A stretch of 57,802 nt of DNA, from the NCBI RefSeq assembly GCF_000812465.1, contig NZ_JWMA01000178.1:1-57802 (forward strand), written 5' to 3'. The DNA is from Cupriavidus sp. IDO (GTDB lineage Bacteria; Pseudomonadota; Gammaproteobacteria; Burkholderiales; Burkholderiaceae). Below, piece after piece: positions 49,524-57,311 of this stretch (position 1 is the first letter of the stretch; each line of letters starts with the position of its first letter). The notes beneath the pieces are model-generated. The model ran no database searches and was not told where the DNA came from. It was given only the letters and a program-made list of their open reading frames with translations. The translations under genes were made by a program, and so were the position numbers.

Positions 49524-50792
49524 TCAGTGCGGGCAGCACTGGTGGCGGTGGATCGTGCAGCGATGCTCGGTGACCACCGTGATCTTTCCGCGCTTGACGA
49601 CCCACAGGCGGGCAGGGATGTCGAGCAGCGCGTCGGCTACCTTGAAGGTGTCGAGAATGACCAGGTCGGCCTGCTTGCCGACGGCGATGCCGTAGTCGCG
49701 GCCCAGGCCGATGGCGCGGGCGGCGTGGTGCGTGCCCATGTCGAGGATCGCCTGCTGGTGATCGGGCACGCCGAACTGCGCCACGTGCGCCAGCATGTTG
49801 CCGATCAGCAGCATGTCGGCTTTGCCGAAAGGCGTGAAGGCATTGCGGATATTGTTGGACGAGTACGCCACGTTGACGCCGCCGCTGTGCAAGGCCTTGA
49901 CGGGCGTCAGTGCGCGCCGGGGGTTGCTGCGGTCTTTACGGCCGCCGAGATAGAGATCGGTGGCAGGCAGCGTGACGATGCTGATCTGCGCCTCGCGCAA
50001 CTGATCGATGAGCGGCCCGAGCTGGTCCGGATCGAGCGCGCCGAGGCTGGTCACGTGCCCGAGCGAAACGCGGCCCTGATAACCGGTCTCGATGGTTCTC
50101 TGCGCGATGTACGAGACCGCCGCGAAGCGCTGGTCGCCGGTATCGTCGGCAAAGTCGGCATGCATGTCGATGGGCAGGTCAAAGCGCTGCGCCAGCTCGA
50201 ACACGATGTCGATATGGCGCCGGGTATCGTCCCAGTTCAGCTCGTTGTACGGGCAGCCGCCCACCACATCGGCGCCCAGGCGCAACGCATCGAGCATCAG
50301 GTCGGTGGTGCCCTGCGACTTGAGGATGCCCTCCTGGGGAAAGGCGACGATCTGCAGGTCGAGCAGGTCTTTGTACTCGTCCTTCAGTTCAAGCGCGGTC
50401 TCCACGCCGATCAGCCCCTGGATAAGGTCGACGTCCGGATGGGCGCGGATCGCCACCGTGCCGTTCCTGACGGCCATGTCGAGCACCTGGCGCGAGCGGT
50501 CCAGCACATCGTGGCGCTCCTGTTTGCTCTTGAGCACGCCGGTGACACGAATGGCTTCGTCCAGCGTGCCGAAGCGCGCCGGCAGGCGGCGATGCAGCAA
50601 GGCCTTGTCCAGGTGCAGGTGCGGTTCCACCAGCCCCGGGATGACGGCGCGGCCGCCGGCGTCGATGATTTCGGCAGCGCCGATGTCGATGCCGGGCTCC
50701 ATATGCACGATGCGTCCGTCGCGGATGGCGATATCCGTCAGCGGTTCATCGTCGCGGACGCAGGCGTTGCGGATCAGCAGGTCCATGGGCAT
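49524..50792 (-). CDS. Cytosine-deaminase-like amidohydrolase
   Basis: A 422-residue metal-dependent hydrolase. PGLVEPHLHLDKALLHRRLP supplies the HxH metal ligands, DMHADFADD and LGHVTSLG further His residues, and VAYSSNNIRNAFTPFG the catalytic-acid region. The layout follows CodA-type cytosine deaminases and related hydrolases. The histidine pattern HLHLDK is the deaminase variant. Start ATG 50792 has AAGGAGA upstream. The C-terminus ends in a His/Cys-rich tail (HRCTIHRHQCCPH), which is unusual. The nitrogen substrate is unknown; neighbours point to amide or peptide catabolism. Confidence 0.87.
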   Translation of the reverse strand: MPMDLLIRNACVRDDEPLTDIAIRDGRIVHMEPGIDIGAAEIIDAGGRAVIPGLVEPHLHLDKALLHRRLPARFGTLDEAIRVTGVLKSKQERHDVLDRSRQVLDMAVRNGTVAIRAHPDVDLIQGLIGVETALELKDEYKDLLDLQIVAFPQEGILKSQGTTDLMLDALRLGADVVGGCPYNELNWDDTRRHIDIVFELAQRFDLPIDMHADFADDTGDQRFAAVSYIAQRTIETGYQGRVSLGHVTSLGALDPDQLGPLIDQLREAQISIVTLPATDLYLGGRKDRSNPRRALTPVKALHSGGVNVAYSSNNIRNAFTPFGKADMLLIGNMLAHVAQFGVPDHQQAILDMGTHHAARAIGLGRDYGIAVGKQADLVILDTFKVADALLDIPARLWVVKRGKITVVTEHRCTIHRHQCCPH

Positions 50793-50981
50793 GGCTGGTC
50801 TCCTTCAGTGTTCGGATGGCTGGCAGGGGGCGCACCGGGCGCAGGTCGGCATTTCCCGGGGCTCCCGCGGGTTCCGATGGACCTGGACGGTAGCGCGCAG
50901 GCGCTGCGTTGGAAGTAAGGCTAGACGTCCGAGCCGGAGGATGGCATCGGGATCGGCTGGTTTTTGCCTAAGGATTTCCTT

Positions 50982-51095
50982 AGAGACGCTATCAAAATGA
51001 TTCTGGCGTCGTTGCGCGGCCTTGCCGTACTACTTGTACTGTCTGCGGCCGCGCGCCTAGCCAGAACCGCTTCGCTTCATTTTGATAGCGTCTCT
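50982..51095. repeat. Large imperfect hairpin in the intergenic region
   Basis: AGAGACGCTATCAAAATGA (50982-51000) pairs perfectly with 51077-51095. Inner TTCTGGC/GCCAGAA and GCGCGGCC/GGCCGCGC also pair, leaving a central segment with TACTACTTGTACTG. The whole is about 114 bases and fills much of the 320-base gap between the amidohydrolase and response-regulator genes. It resembles a miniature palindromic element; no flanking target duplication was seen. Confidence 0.82.
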
Positions 51096-51114
51096 TAGCC
51101 GCCAGCCGGTGAGT

Positions 51115-51765
51115 TCATGGCGCGCCGCAAACTTCGCCGAGCAGCCCGTGGCGGATGGCGTAGTGCACCAGTCCGGCGGTGGAGGCAATGTCCATCTTGT
51201 GCAGGATGTTGGCCTTGTGCGTGCTGACCGTCTTGTTGCTCAGCGACAGCGCGTTGGCGATCTCGTTGATGCCGCTGCCCTCCACCAGCATCGTGAAGAT
51301 CTGGAGTTCACGTGCGCTCAGCGAGGTGTGCGGGAGATCGGCTTCCGGATGATGCATCTGCCGGATCAGTTTCTCCGCGATCTGCGCGGAGACGAAGGTG
51401 CCGCCCAGCGCGACCTTGCGGATGGCGCCGACCAGCTGAACGGCCTCGGCATTCTTGGTCAGGTAGCCGGCGGCGCCGGCGCGGATGGCCTGCACCGCGT
51501 ACTGCGATTCGCGGTACATGCTGAGGACCAGCACCGGCAGTTCGGGCCGGCTGGCGCGGATCTGCCGGATCAGGGCGATGCCGCTGCGGCCCGGCATCGA
51601 CATGTCGAGCAGCAGGATGTCGGCGGTGCTCTGCCGGACTTTGGCCAGCACCTCGTCACCATCGGCGGCCTCGTCGGTCACGCACATCTGCGGCTCCAGC
51701 GCGATGATCTTCTTCAGGCCGTCGCGGATGATGGCGTGATCGTCGGCAATCATGATGCGTATCAT
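51115..51765 (-). CDS. NarL/LuxR-type response regulator
   Basis: A 216-residue regulator. The receiver has MIADDHAIIRDGLKKI, phosphoacceptor Asp54 in ILLLDMSMPGRSG and Lys in GYLTKNAEAVQLV. The C-terminal LuxR HTH is LSARELQIFTMLVEGSGINE, IANALSLSNKTVSTHKANIL and HKMDI. It is encoded four bases after the histidine kinase stop, with GGAGTGA as ribosome-binding site, so the pair is co-expressed. Target genes are unknown; the amidohydrolase operon lies downstream on the same strand. Confidence 0.93.
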   Translation of the reverse strand: MIRIMIADDHAIIRDGLKKIIALEPQMCVTDEAADGDEVLAKVRQSTADILLLDMSMPGRSGIALIRQIRASRPELPVLVLSMYRESQYAVQAIRAGAAGYLTKNAEAVQLVGAIRKVALGGTFVSAQIAEKLIRQMHHPEADLPHTSLSARELQIFTMLVEGSGINEIANALSLSNKTVSTHKANILHKMDIASTAGLVHYAIRHGLLGEVCGAP

Positions 51766-51769
51766 CGCG

Positions 51770-52882
51770 TCACTCCGTTGCGGCGCGTGCGCCGGCTTTC
51801 GGGAGTTCTGCTTCCACGCAGGTGCCGGCGCCCGGCTCGCTTTGCACCGTCAGGCGGCCGCCCAGCATCAGCGCGCGTTCATGCATGCCGAGCAGACCGA
51901 GGCTGCGATGCCGCCTGTCCGGACTGGAATCGATGCCGCGTCCGTTGTCGGAGATGCGCAGCCGGACCAGCGCCGGCTCTTCGCACATCACCACCAGCAC
52001 ATGGCTGGCACGGCCGTGGCGGCAGGCATTGGTGAGCGACTCCTGGGTAATGCGGAAAATGGCGGTGCTGAGTTCGCGTCCGAACGCGCAAGGCGTGGCG
52101 GGCAGGCGCAGGGTGCATTGCATGCCGCCACGCTCGGCCATGGATTCCGCCAGCCACTCGATGGCGGCGATCAGGCCAAGCTCGTCCAGCATGGGCGGGC
52201 GCAGGTCGGCGGCGATCCGCTGCACGGATTCCACCGTCGAATCGGCAATGTCCTTGAGCATCTGCACTTGCGTGCGCCAGTCGTGGGCGCCATGGCCCTG
52301 GGATTCAAGCAGGTTCAGGCCGAGCCGCAGCGCGGTGAGCGACTGGCCCAGCTCGTCGTGCAGCTCGCGCGAGATGCGCGTGCGCTCCGCTTCGCGTACG
52401 GACTCCAGGTAGGCCGACAATTCGCGCAGCTGCGTGCGCGAGGCCAGCAGCTCCTGCTGCGCCCGCTTGCTTTCGGTGATATCGCGCGAGATGCCGACGG
52501 TGCCGATGACTTCGCCGTGTTCGTCGCGGATCGGCGTCTTGATGGTGTCGTACCAGCGCAGCTTGCCGTCCTTGCCGCAGCGGCTTTCCTCATAGCGGCT
52601 GCGCTGGCCGCTGCGCACCACCGCGCGGTCGGTGCGCAGGTACTTGCGCGCCCAGCTTGCCGACCACACGTCGGCGGGCGTGCGCTCGAGGATGTTCTCC
52701 TCGGGCAGGCCGCAGGCGGCCATGAAGGCGTCGTTGACGAGGATGTAGCGCGAATCCCGGTCCTTCAGCCAGGCCTGGTCGGGAATGTTGTTGAGTATGG
52801 CCCTGTGCAGTGCCGAATAGATGTCCACCGTCTCCCCCAACGCTCCGGTCGTGTCGTATGCGCCGATCGCGACAATCGCCAT
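51770..52882 (-). CDS. PAS-domain NarX-like sensor histidine kinase
   Basis: A 370-residue cytoplasmic kinase without transmembrane segments. Residues about 24-145 are a PAS domain plus PAC tail (HRAILNNIPDQAWLKDRDSR, GTVGISRDITESKRAQQ). His175 lies in RISRELHDELGQSLTALRLG, the HisKA_3 motif. The ATPase has ISDNGRGIDSS and LGLLGMHERALMLGGRLTVQ. It should phosphorylate the response regulator directly downstream. As it lacks a membrane anchor, it probably senses an internal signal through PAS. Initiation is at 52882. Confidence 0.92.
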   Translation of the reverse strand: MAIVAIGAYDTTGALGETVDIYSALHRAILNNIPDQAWLKDRDSRYILVNDAFMAACGLPEENILERTPADVWSASWARKYLRTDRAVVRSGQRSRYEESRCGKDGKLRWYDTIKTPIRDEHGEVIGTVGISRDITESKRAQQELLASRTQLRELSAYLESVREAERTRISRELHDELGQSLTALRLGLNLLESQGHGAHDWRTQVQMLKDIADSTVESVQRIAADLRPPMLDELGLIAAIEWLAESMAERGGMQCTLRLPATPCAFGRELSTAIFRITQESLTNACRHGRASHVLVVMCEEPALVRLRISDNGRGIDSSPDRRHRSLGLLGMHERALMLGGRLTVQSEPGAGTCVEAELPKAGARAATE

Positions 52883-52986
52883 GATTGATGCCGATGGCTC
52901 ATCAGTCGCGGCATTGCGGCAGGTGCTGTTGCCGGGCTGTGGGCAATATAGATCGGCAGCGGGGGGAATGCTCTGCTAGTTTTCCA

Positions 52987-53142
52987 CTATTGGCACGCGG
53001 TGGGATCGTGCCAGCGCTCTCCGTGCGTGCCGCCACTGCGCAATGCCGGCCGCTGCAGGTTCGCCTGCCACGCATGCTGTATCACCTGCGCAATCTGGTT
53101 GAACGCTGCCTTCGAGATCACGGTTTCCTCGCGCATCGTCAT
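52987..53142 (-). CDS. Small ORF coupled to the LysR gene, hypothetical
   Basis: A 51-residue frame whose ATG overlaps the LysR stop (ATGA at 53139-53142). TVISKAAFNQIAQVIQHAWQ is a plausible amphipathic helix; no known domain is visible. The overlap supports translation coupled to LysR, but short length and lack of family make it uncertain. It ends about 100 bases before the start of the divergent-looking gap to the kinase gene. Confidence 0.45.
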   Translation of the reverse strand: MTMREETVISKAAFNQIAQVIQHAWQANLQRPALRSGGTHGERWHDPTACQ

Positions 53143-54095
53143 GCTCCAGCTTCCGCTCCGCTTTCCTGGCTGGTGTGGGCACCGCTGCCGCTCCCGTCGC
53201 CTTTCAGGTGTGCGCGTACCGCCTCGGCCAGCTCGGTTGCAGCCGGGGACAGGCTGCGGTTGCGCAGCGTGACGAGCCCGATCGAGCGTTCGGTCAGCGG
53301 CGCCGTCAGCAGCCGCTCGACAATGCCGGGCTGGCGCACCGTGCCGGCGGCAATTTCCGGCAGGGCCGCCACGCCAAAGCCGCATTCGACCATGGCCGCG
53401 ATGGTGGCCAGGTGCTCCGCCTCGAATACCGGCTGGAAGCGGATGCGGTTCTGCAGGAAGGCCCACTCGGCGTACTGGCGCACGCTGCTCGGGTGGGTCA
53501 TCGATACATGCGGCGCGCTGGCGGTATCGGCCCAGCGCAGCGGACCGGAGGCGCGCGCCAGCGGGTGCGCCGCCGGAATCAGCAGCACGAAGCGGTCGGA
53601 CAGCAGCGGCTCATAGTGCAGGTCGGCCTGCTGCGGGTCGGCGGCGGTCAGGGCGAAATCCACGTCGCCCGAGCGCACCAGGTCGAAGGCGGGGCCGGAC
53701 AGCGTATCGAACACCTTGAGCGCCACTTCCGGCCGCGCGCGGTGGTAGGCCATCAGCACGCGCGGCAGCATGCGCGCCGCCAGCGACGGCAGCGCCGCTA
53801 CGGCCACCTGGCCCTTTTCGGCGCTGGCAATGCCGGTCACCGCATCGATGGCGCCACGAAAGGCGGTCTGCAGCAGCGCGGCCTGCTGCATGAAGACCTT
53901 GCCGGCCGCCGTCAGGCGCACGGTGCGGGTGGTGCGGTCGAACAGGCGCACGCCGAGCGATTCTTCGATGCGCAGGATCTGGGTGGAGAGGGCGGATTGC
54001 GACAGGTGCAGCTGGCTGGCCGCCTGCCGGAAGTTCAGGGTGCGGCCGAGGACCAGCGTGGTCTCGATATCGCGCATCGACAGGTTGATCTTCAT
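53139..54095 (-). CDS. LysR-family regulator of the BKACE operon (inferred)
   Basis: A 318-residue LysR protein. DIETTLVLGRTLNFRQAASQ, LHLSQSALSTQILRIEESLG and RLFDRTTRTVRLTAAGKVFM are the HTH and linker; the effector domain has VDFALTAADPQQADLHYEPL, FVLLIPAAHPLARASG and GFGVAALPEI. It is divergent from the hydroxyacyl-CoA dehydrogenase/BKACE operon with a 162-base gap, the usual LysR layout, so it probably controls those genes. A Glu-Ser-rich tail follows the domain. Confidence 0.93.
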   Translation of the reverse strand: MKINLSMRDIETTLVLGRTLNFRQAASQLHLSQSALSTQILRIEESLGVRLFDRTTRTVRLTAAGKVFMQQAALLQTAFRGAIDAVTGIASAEKGQVAVAALPSLAARMLPRVLMAYHRARPEVALKVFDTLSGPAFDLVRSGDVDFALTAADPQQADLHYEPLLSDRFVLLIPAAHPLARASGPLRWADTASAPHVSMTHPSSVRQYAEWAFLQNRIRFQPVFEAEHLATIAAMVECGFGVAALPEIAAGTVRQPGIVERLLTAPLTERSIGLVTLRNRSLSPAATELAEAVRAHLKGDGSGSGAHTSQESGAEAGA

Positions 54096-54257
54096 AAGCC
54101 TGCGGACGCCCGGGAGGGCGATATGGAAAAGGAATGAGATTGATCTGGGTTGGCGATCATTCTATCCATAAAATCGACTTCATCTATCAAAGCGGCTTCT
54201 TTACACTGCTGCCATTCCGATCCGTGGTGCTGGCGTACCGCTATTCCTGGAGATCCT

Positions 54258-55226
54258 ATGCAGAATCCGACCGCTCCGGTCACCCTGACCCGCCCCGGCG
54301 CCGCACATGCGGTGGTGGTGGGCGGCGGCACCATGGGCGCCGACGTGGCTGTCGTCCTGACCCGCGCGCTATGCCGCACCACCGTGGTCGAGCCCGACGC
54401 AGGCCGCGCCGCCGCGCTGCCCGTGCGCGTTGCCGAAAACCTGTCCGCCATCGGCCGTGCAGAAGGCGCCACCCGGCTGGCTGTGGTCGCGGATCTGGAT
54501 GCCATCGACTGGTCCACGGTGGACCTCGTCATCGAGTGCATTCCCGAGCGCCTGGAGCTCAAGCAGCAGTTGTTTGCCGACCTGGTGCCCCGCGCGCGGC
54601 CCGACGCCGTGCTGACCAGCAACAGCTCGAGCTTCCCGATCAGCGCCATCGGCGCCGGCTTGCCCACGCGCGGGCGGATGCTGGGCCTGCACTTCTTCAT
54701 GCCGGCCCACCTGGTGCCGCTGGTGGAAGTGGTGATGGGCGCCGACAGCGACGAGGCCTGCGCGGATGCGCTGATCGCCTTCATGCGCCGTTGCGCCATG
54801 GTGCCGGTCAAGGTGCGGCAGGACCTGCCAGGCTTCCTTGCCAACCGGCTGCAGCATGCGCTGTCGCGCGAGGCCTTCAGCCTGATCGATCGCGGCATTG
54901 CCTCGCCCGAAGACGTGGACGCAGCAGTGCGGTTCGGATTCGGTTTCCGCTTCCTGGCAGCAGGCCCCGTGCTGCAGCGCGACCATGCCGGCATCGAAGT
55001 GCATGCGGCGGCCGGCGCTACCATGTACCCGACTTTCTGCAACGATGACCATCCGGCGCGCTGCCTGACCGAGCGCGCGGCGGACGGGCGCCACGGCATG
55101 AAGCGAGGGGAAGGCTTCTACCCGTGGACGCCGGAAACCATTGCCGCCGAACGTGCGCGCTATGACCGCCTGCTGCGCGCCGGCCTTGACCTGATTGCAC
55201 CAGAACTGCCGGAGATCCAGCCATGA
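54258..55226 (+). CDS. 3-hydroxyacyl-CoA dehydrogenase family protein (possible L-carnitine dehydrogenase)
   Basis: A 322-residue NAD enzyme. AHAVVVGGGTMGADVAVVL is the dinucleotide loop. LTSNSSSFPISAIGAGLP and MLGLHFFMPAHLVPLVEVVM carry the catalytic Ser and His. LPGFLANRLQHALSREAFSL is the start of the helical domain. It ends in a four-base overlap with the BKACE gene. L-carnitine dehydrogenase belongs to this family and its product is cleaved by a BKACE enzyme, but beta-hydroxy acids are equally possible. ATG 54258 follows GGAGATCCT; the open frame extends to 54150. Confidence 0.86.
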   Translation: MQNPTAPVTLTRPGAAHAVVVGGGTMGADVAVVLTRALCRTTVVEPDAGRAAALPVRVAENLSAIGRAEGATRLAVVADLDAIDWSTVDLVIECIPERLELKQQLFADLVPRARPDAVLTSNSSSFPISAIGAGLPTRGRMLGLHFFMPAHLVPLVEVVMGADSDEACADALIAFMRRCAMVPVKVRQDLPGFLANRLQHALSREAFSLIDRGIASPEDVDAAVRFGFGFRFLAAGPVLQRDHAGIEVHAAAGATMYPTFCNDDHPARCLTERAADGRHGMKRGEGFYPWTPETIAAERARYDRLLRAGLDLIAPELPEIQP

Positions 55227-56080
55227 CCCAACCCACTACCGTTGCCGGCGTGCCGCTTGCCGATTCGCCGCTGATTATCACCGTCGCGCCGAATGGTGCC
55301 TACAAGCGTGCGTCCGACCATCCGGCCGTGCCGCTGACCGCCGCGGCGCTGGCGGCCGATGCGAAGGCCTGCCTCGATGCCGGCGCCGCGATGATGCACA
55401 TGCATGTGCGCGATGCGGAAGGGCGGCACTCGCTAGACGCGCAGACCTACCGCGACGCCCTGGCCGCCGTGAAGCAGGCCGTGGGCGATGCGCTGCTGGT
55501 GCAGGTCACCAGCGAGGCCGCCGGCATCTACAAGGCGGCCGAGCAGATGGCAATGGTGCGTGAGTTGCGGCCGGAAGCAGTCTCGATCGGCCTGCGCGAA
55601 GTTGCCGTGCCCGACATTCCGGAGAGCGAGCTGGCGGCATTCTTTGCATGGATCGCGCGCGAGCGCATCATGGCCCAGATCATCCTGTATGACGCGGCGG
55701 ACGTGCAGCGCTGGCAGTCGATGCGCGAGCGTGGGCTGGTGCCGCCGGGAGCGTGGTCGGTGCTGTATGTGCTGGGCCGCTACTCGGCCGGGCAAGTATC
55801 CTCGCCCCGCGACCTGCTGCCATTCCTGCAGGTGGCGGACGGCACGTTGCCGTGGGCGATCTGTGCGTTCGGCCGCGAGGAGAATGCTTGCGTCACCGCA
55901 GCCGCCGCTTTCGGCGGACACGTGCGGGTGGGGTTCGAGAACAACCTGTTCCTGCGCGATGGCAGCCTGGCGGCTGGCAATGCGGCGCTGGTGGCACAAG
56001 CGGCGCAGGGTGGGCTGACGTTGGGCCGCCCGCTTGCGAGCGCCGCCGATGCGCGGCGAATTTATGGCGAGGTGCGTTGA
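55223..56080 (+). CDS. BKACE-family beta-keto acid cleavage enzyme (DUF849)
   Basis: A 285-residue TIM-barrel enzyme. LIITVAPNGAYKRASDHPAV and PLTAAALAADAKACLDAGAA lead to MMHMHVRDAEG, where His59 and His61 are the zinc ligands. VSIGLREVAVPDIPESELAA and FGREENACVTAAAAFGGHVR and VGFENNLFLRDG with its Glu ligand match the family. It cleaves a beta-keto acid with acetyl-CoA to acetoacetate and a CoA ester. It overlaps the dehydrogenase by four bases (ATGA). 3-Dehydrocarnitine is a possible substrate. Confidence 0.92.
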   Translation: MTQPTTVAGVPLADSPLIITVAPNGAYKRASDHPAVPLTAAALAADAKACLDAGAAMMHMHVRDAEGRHSLDAQTYRDALAAVKQAVGDALLVQVTSEAAGIYKAAEQMAMVRELRPEAVSIGLREVAVPDIPESELAAFFAWIARERIMAQIILYDAADVQRWQSMRERGLVPPGAWSVLYVLGRYSAGQVSSPRDLLPFLQVADGTLPWAICAFGREENACVTAAAAFGGHVRVGFENNLFLRDGSLAAGNAALVAQAAQGGLTLGRPLASAADARRIYGEVR

Positions 56081-56098
56081 GCCCGTGGCCGTTGCCGG

Positions 56099-56554
56099 TC
56101 ACGCTTCCGGTTCGGATGGGGCCGGTTCAATGGCTATCAGCACACTGCAGGGCACTTTATCCAGCAGCAGGCCATGGCCCTGGCCCGCCCACCAGCGCGC
56201 CAGCATGCCACACCTGCGGTGGCCCACCACGACCAGGTCCACATTCAGTTCCCTTGCCATCTGGGAGATCCGCTCGATCGGACTGCCCGTCGCGAGATGG
56301 CCCACGGCGTCGACGCCGTACGCCTTGAGCCTTTCCACGCCTTCGCTGAGGATGTCGCGAGCCGACTGCTCCTCGATCGAGGCGGCCTCCATCGCCAGGG
56401 CATCGAAGCCGCGAAGCCAGTAGGCATTGTCGAGGACCGCAAGCAGATGCGTCTTCGCCTGCCGCTCCCTTGCCAGTTCCGCACCGTAGAGGAGCGCCCT
56501 GCGTCCTTCCCGTGTTCCGTCATAGCAGAGCAAGATTCGAGAAAACAGGGCCAT
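56099..56554 (-). CDS. Universal stress protein (UspA-like)
   Basis: A 151-residue single Usp domain. FSRILLCYDGTREGRRALLY and GAELARERQAKTHLLAVLDN form the first half; VDLVVVGHRRCGMLARWWAG and HGLLLDKVPCSVLIAI the last. The ATP-loop is GHRRCGML-x8-GQGHGLLLD, a modified form of the Gx2Gx9G(S/T) consensus, so ATP binding is plausible but not certain. ATG 56554 opens on the fold. It is convergent with the BKACE gene across 18 bases. Confidence 0.9.
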   Translation of the reverse strand: MALFSRILLCYDGTREGRRALLYGAELARERQAKTHLLAVLDNAYWLRGFDALAMEAASIEEQSARDILSEGVERLKAYGVDAVGHLATGSPIERISQMARELNVDLVVVGHRRCGMLARWWAGQGHGLLLDKVPCSVLIAIEPAPSEPEA

Positions 56555-56663
56555 TGTCGTTCTCCTGGCCTGGCATCCGCGTGCGCAACGAACGCCGGGG
56601 CGCCGTCCGGATGCATTGAGGAATGGAATTCTCGCAAGTATGCGCTGCGAGCGCCGTTGCCGG

Positions 56664-56984
56664 TCAGACTCCCCAAAGGATGTCCGCATGCTGGCGAAGC
56701 GCCTCCCGCATCATGTCGAGGAGAGGATAGGCGCGCTGCGCGAGGACGCCAGGTGCCCCGCCAGCCGCCACCGATGCATGACGACTGGCAGTGCCACCTT
56801 GTTTCGCAGGCTGTCCGTCTGCACGGATGGCGGCCTCAAGCTTGCTGATGGCTTCGGGCAATTCGCTGTAGGCAATCGCGCCGCGGGCACCGATGCGCTT
56901 GCCGACAATCCCCAGCAGATACTGCGCCTGATCGCGAAGCATGGTGATGTCCTGCGTGGCCCGGCAGTGAAGTCTGACAAGCAT
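56664..56984 (-). CDS. DUF1840-domain protein
   Basis: A 106-residue protein. It fits DUF1840, a family common in Burkholderiales: the start (MLVRLHCRATQDITMLRDQA), LLGIVGKRIGARGAIAYSEL, PEAISKLEAAIRAD, and the tail VLAQRAYPLLDMMREALRQH. Function unknown. It is on the same strand as the universal stress gene and 109 bases upstream of it. A good start and the family-wide length support it. Confidence 0.78.
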   Translation of the reverse strand: MLVRLHCRATQDITMLRDQAQYLLGIVGKRIGARGAIAYSELPEAISKLEAAIRADGQPAKQGGTASRHASVAAGGAPGVLAQRAYPLLDMMREALRQHADILWGV

Positions 56985-57311
56985 ATGAGTTCCTCCGCAC
57001 GTTGTTAACAGCGGGCCGCCTTGTACTCAAGGGGTCACGTTCAGGCACCGCAGCCGTGGGACTTGTCACGGTTCCGGAAGTATTCGTCCCTCTCGATTCC
57101 CTGCTACGACGTTATGTCATGTTGTGACATATTCAAGTACGCGACGCCGGTGACTGTTGGAGTCGTGGCATCCGTACAGGGTTCGCCCAAACGGCAGCGG
57201 CGATCTTCGTTCAACGTACAGGGCGAAACTTAAAACGGACTTAAGCCGTCCGGACTGACTGCAGATTTTTGGTTCTTCGCCGGATTTCGGGTCTGGGTTC
57301 TTGGGCGCTCT

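Noticed and set aside
57021..57233. A 70-residue plus-strand frame next to repeat copy C
   Set aside because: No domain, weak start, and part of a repeat-flanking non-coding region.
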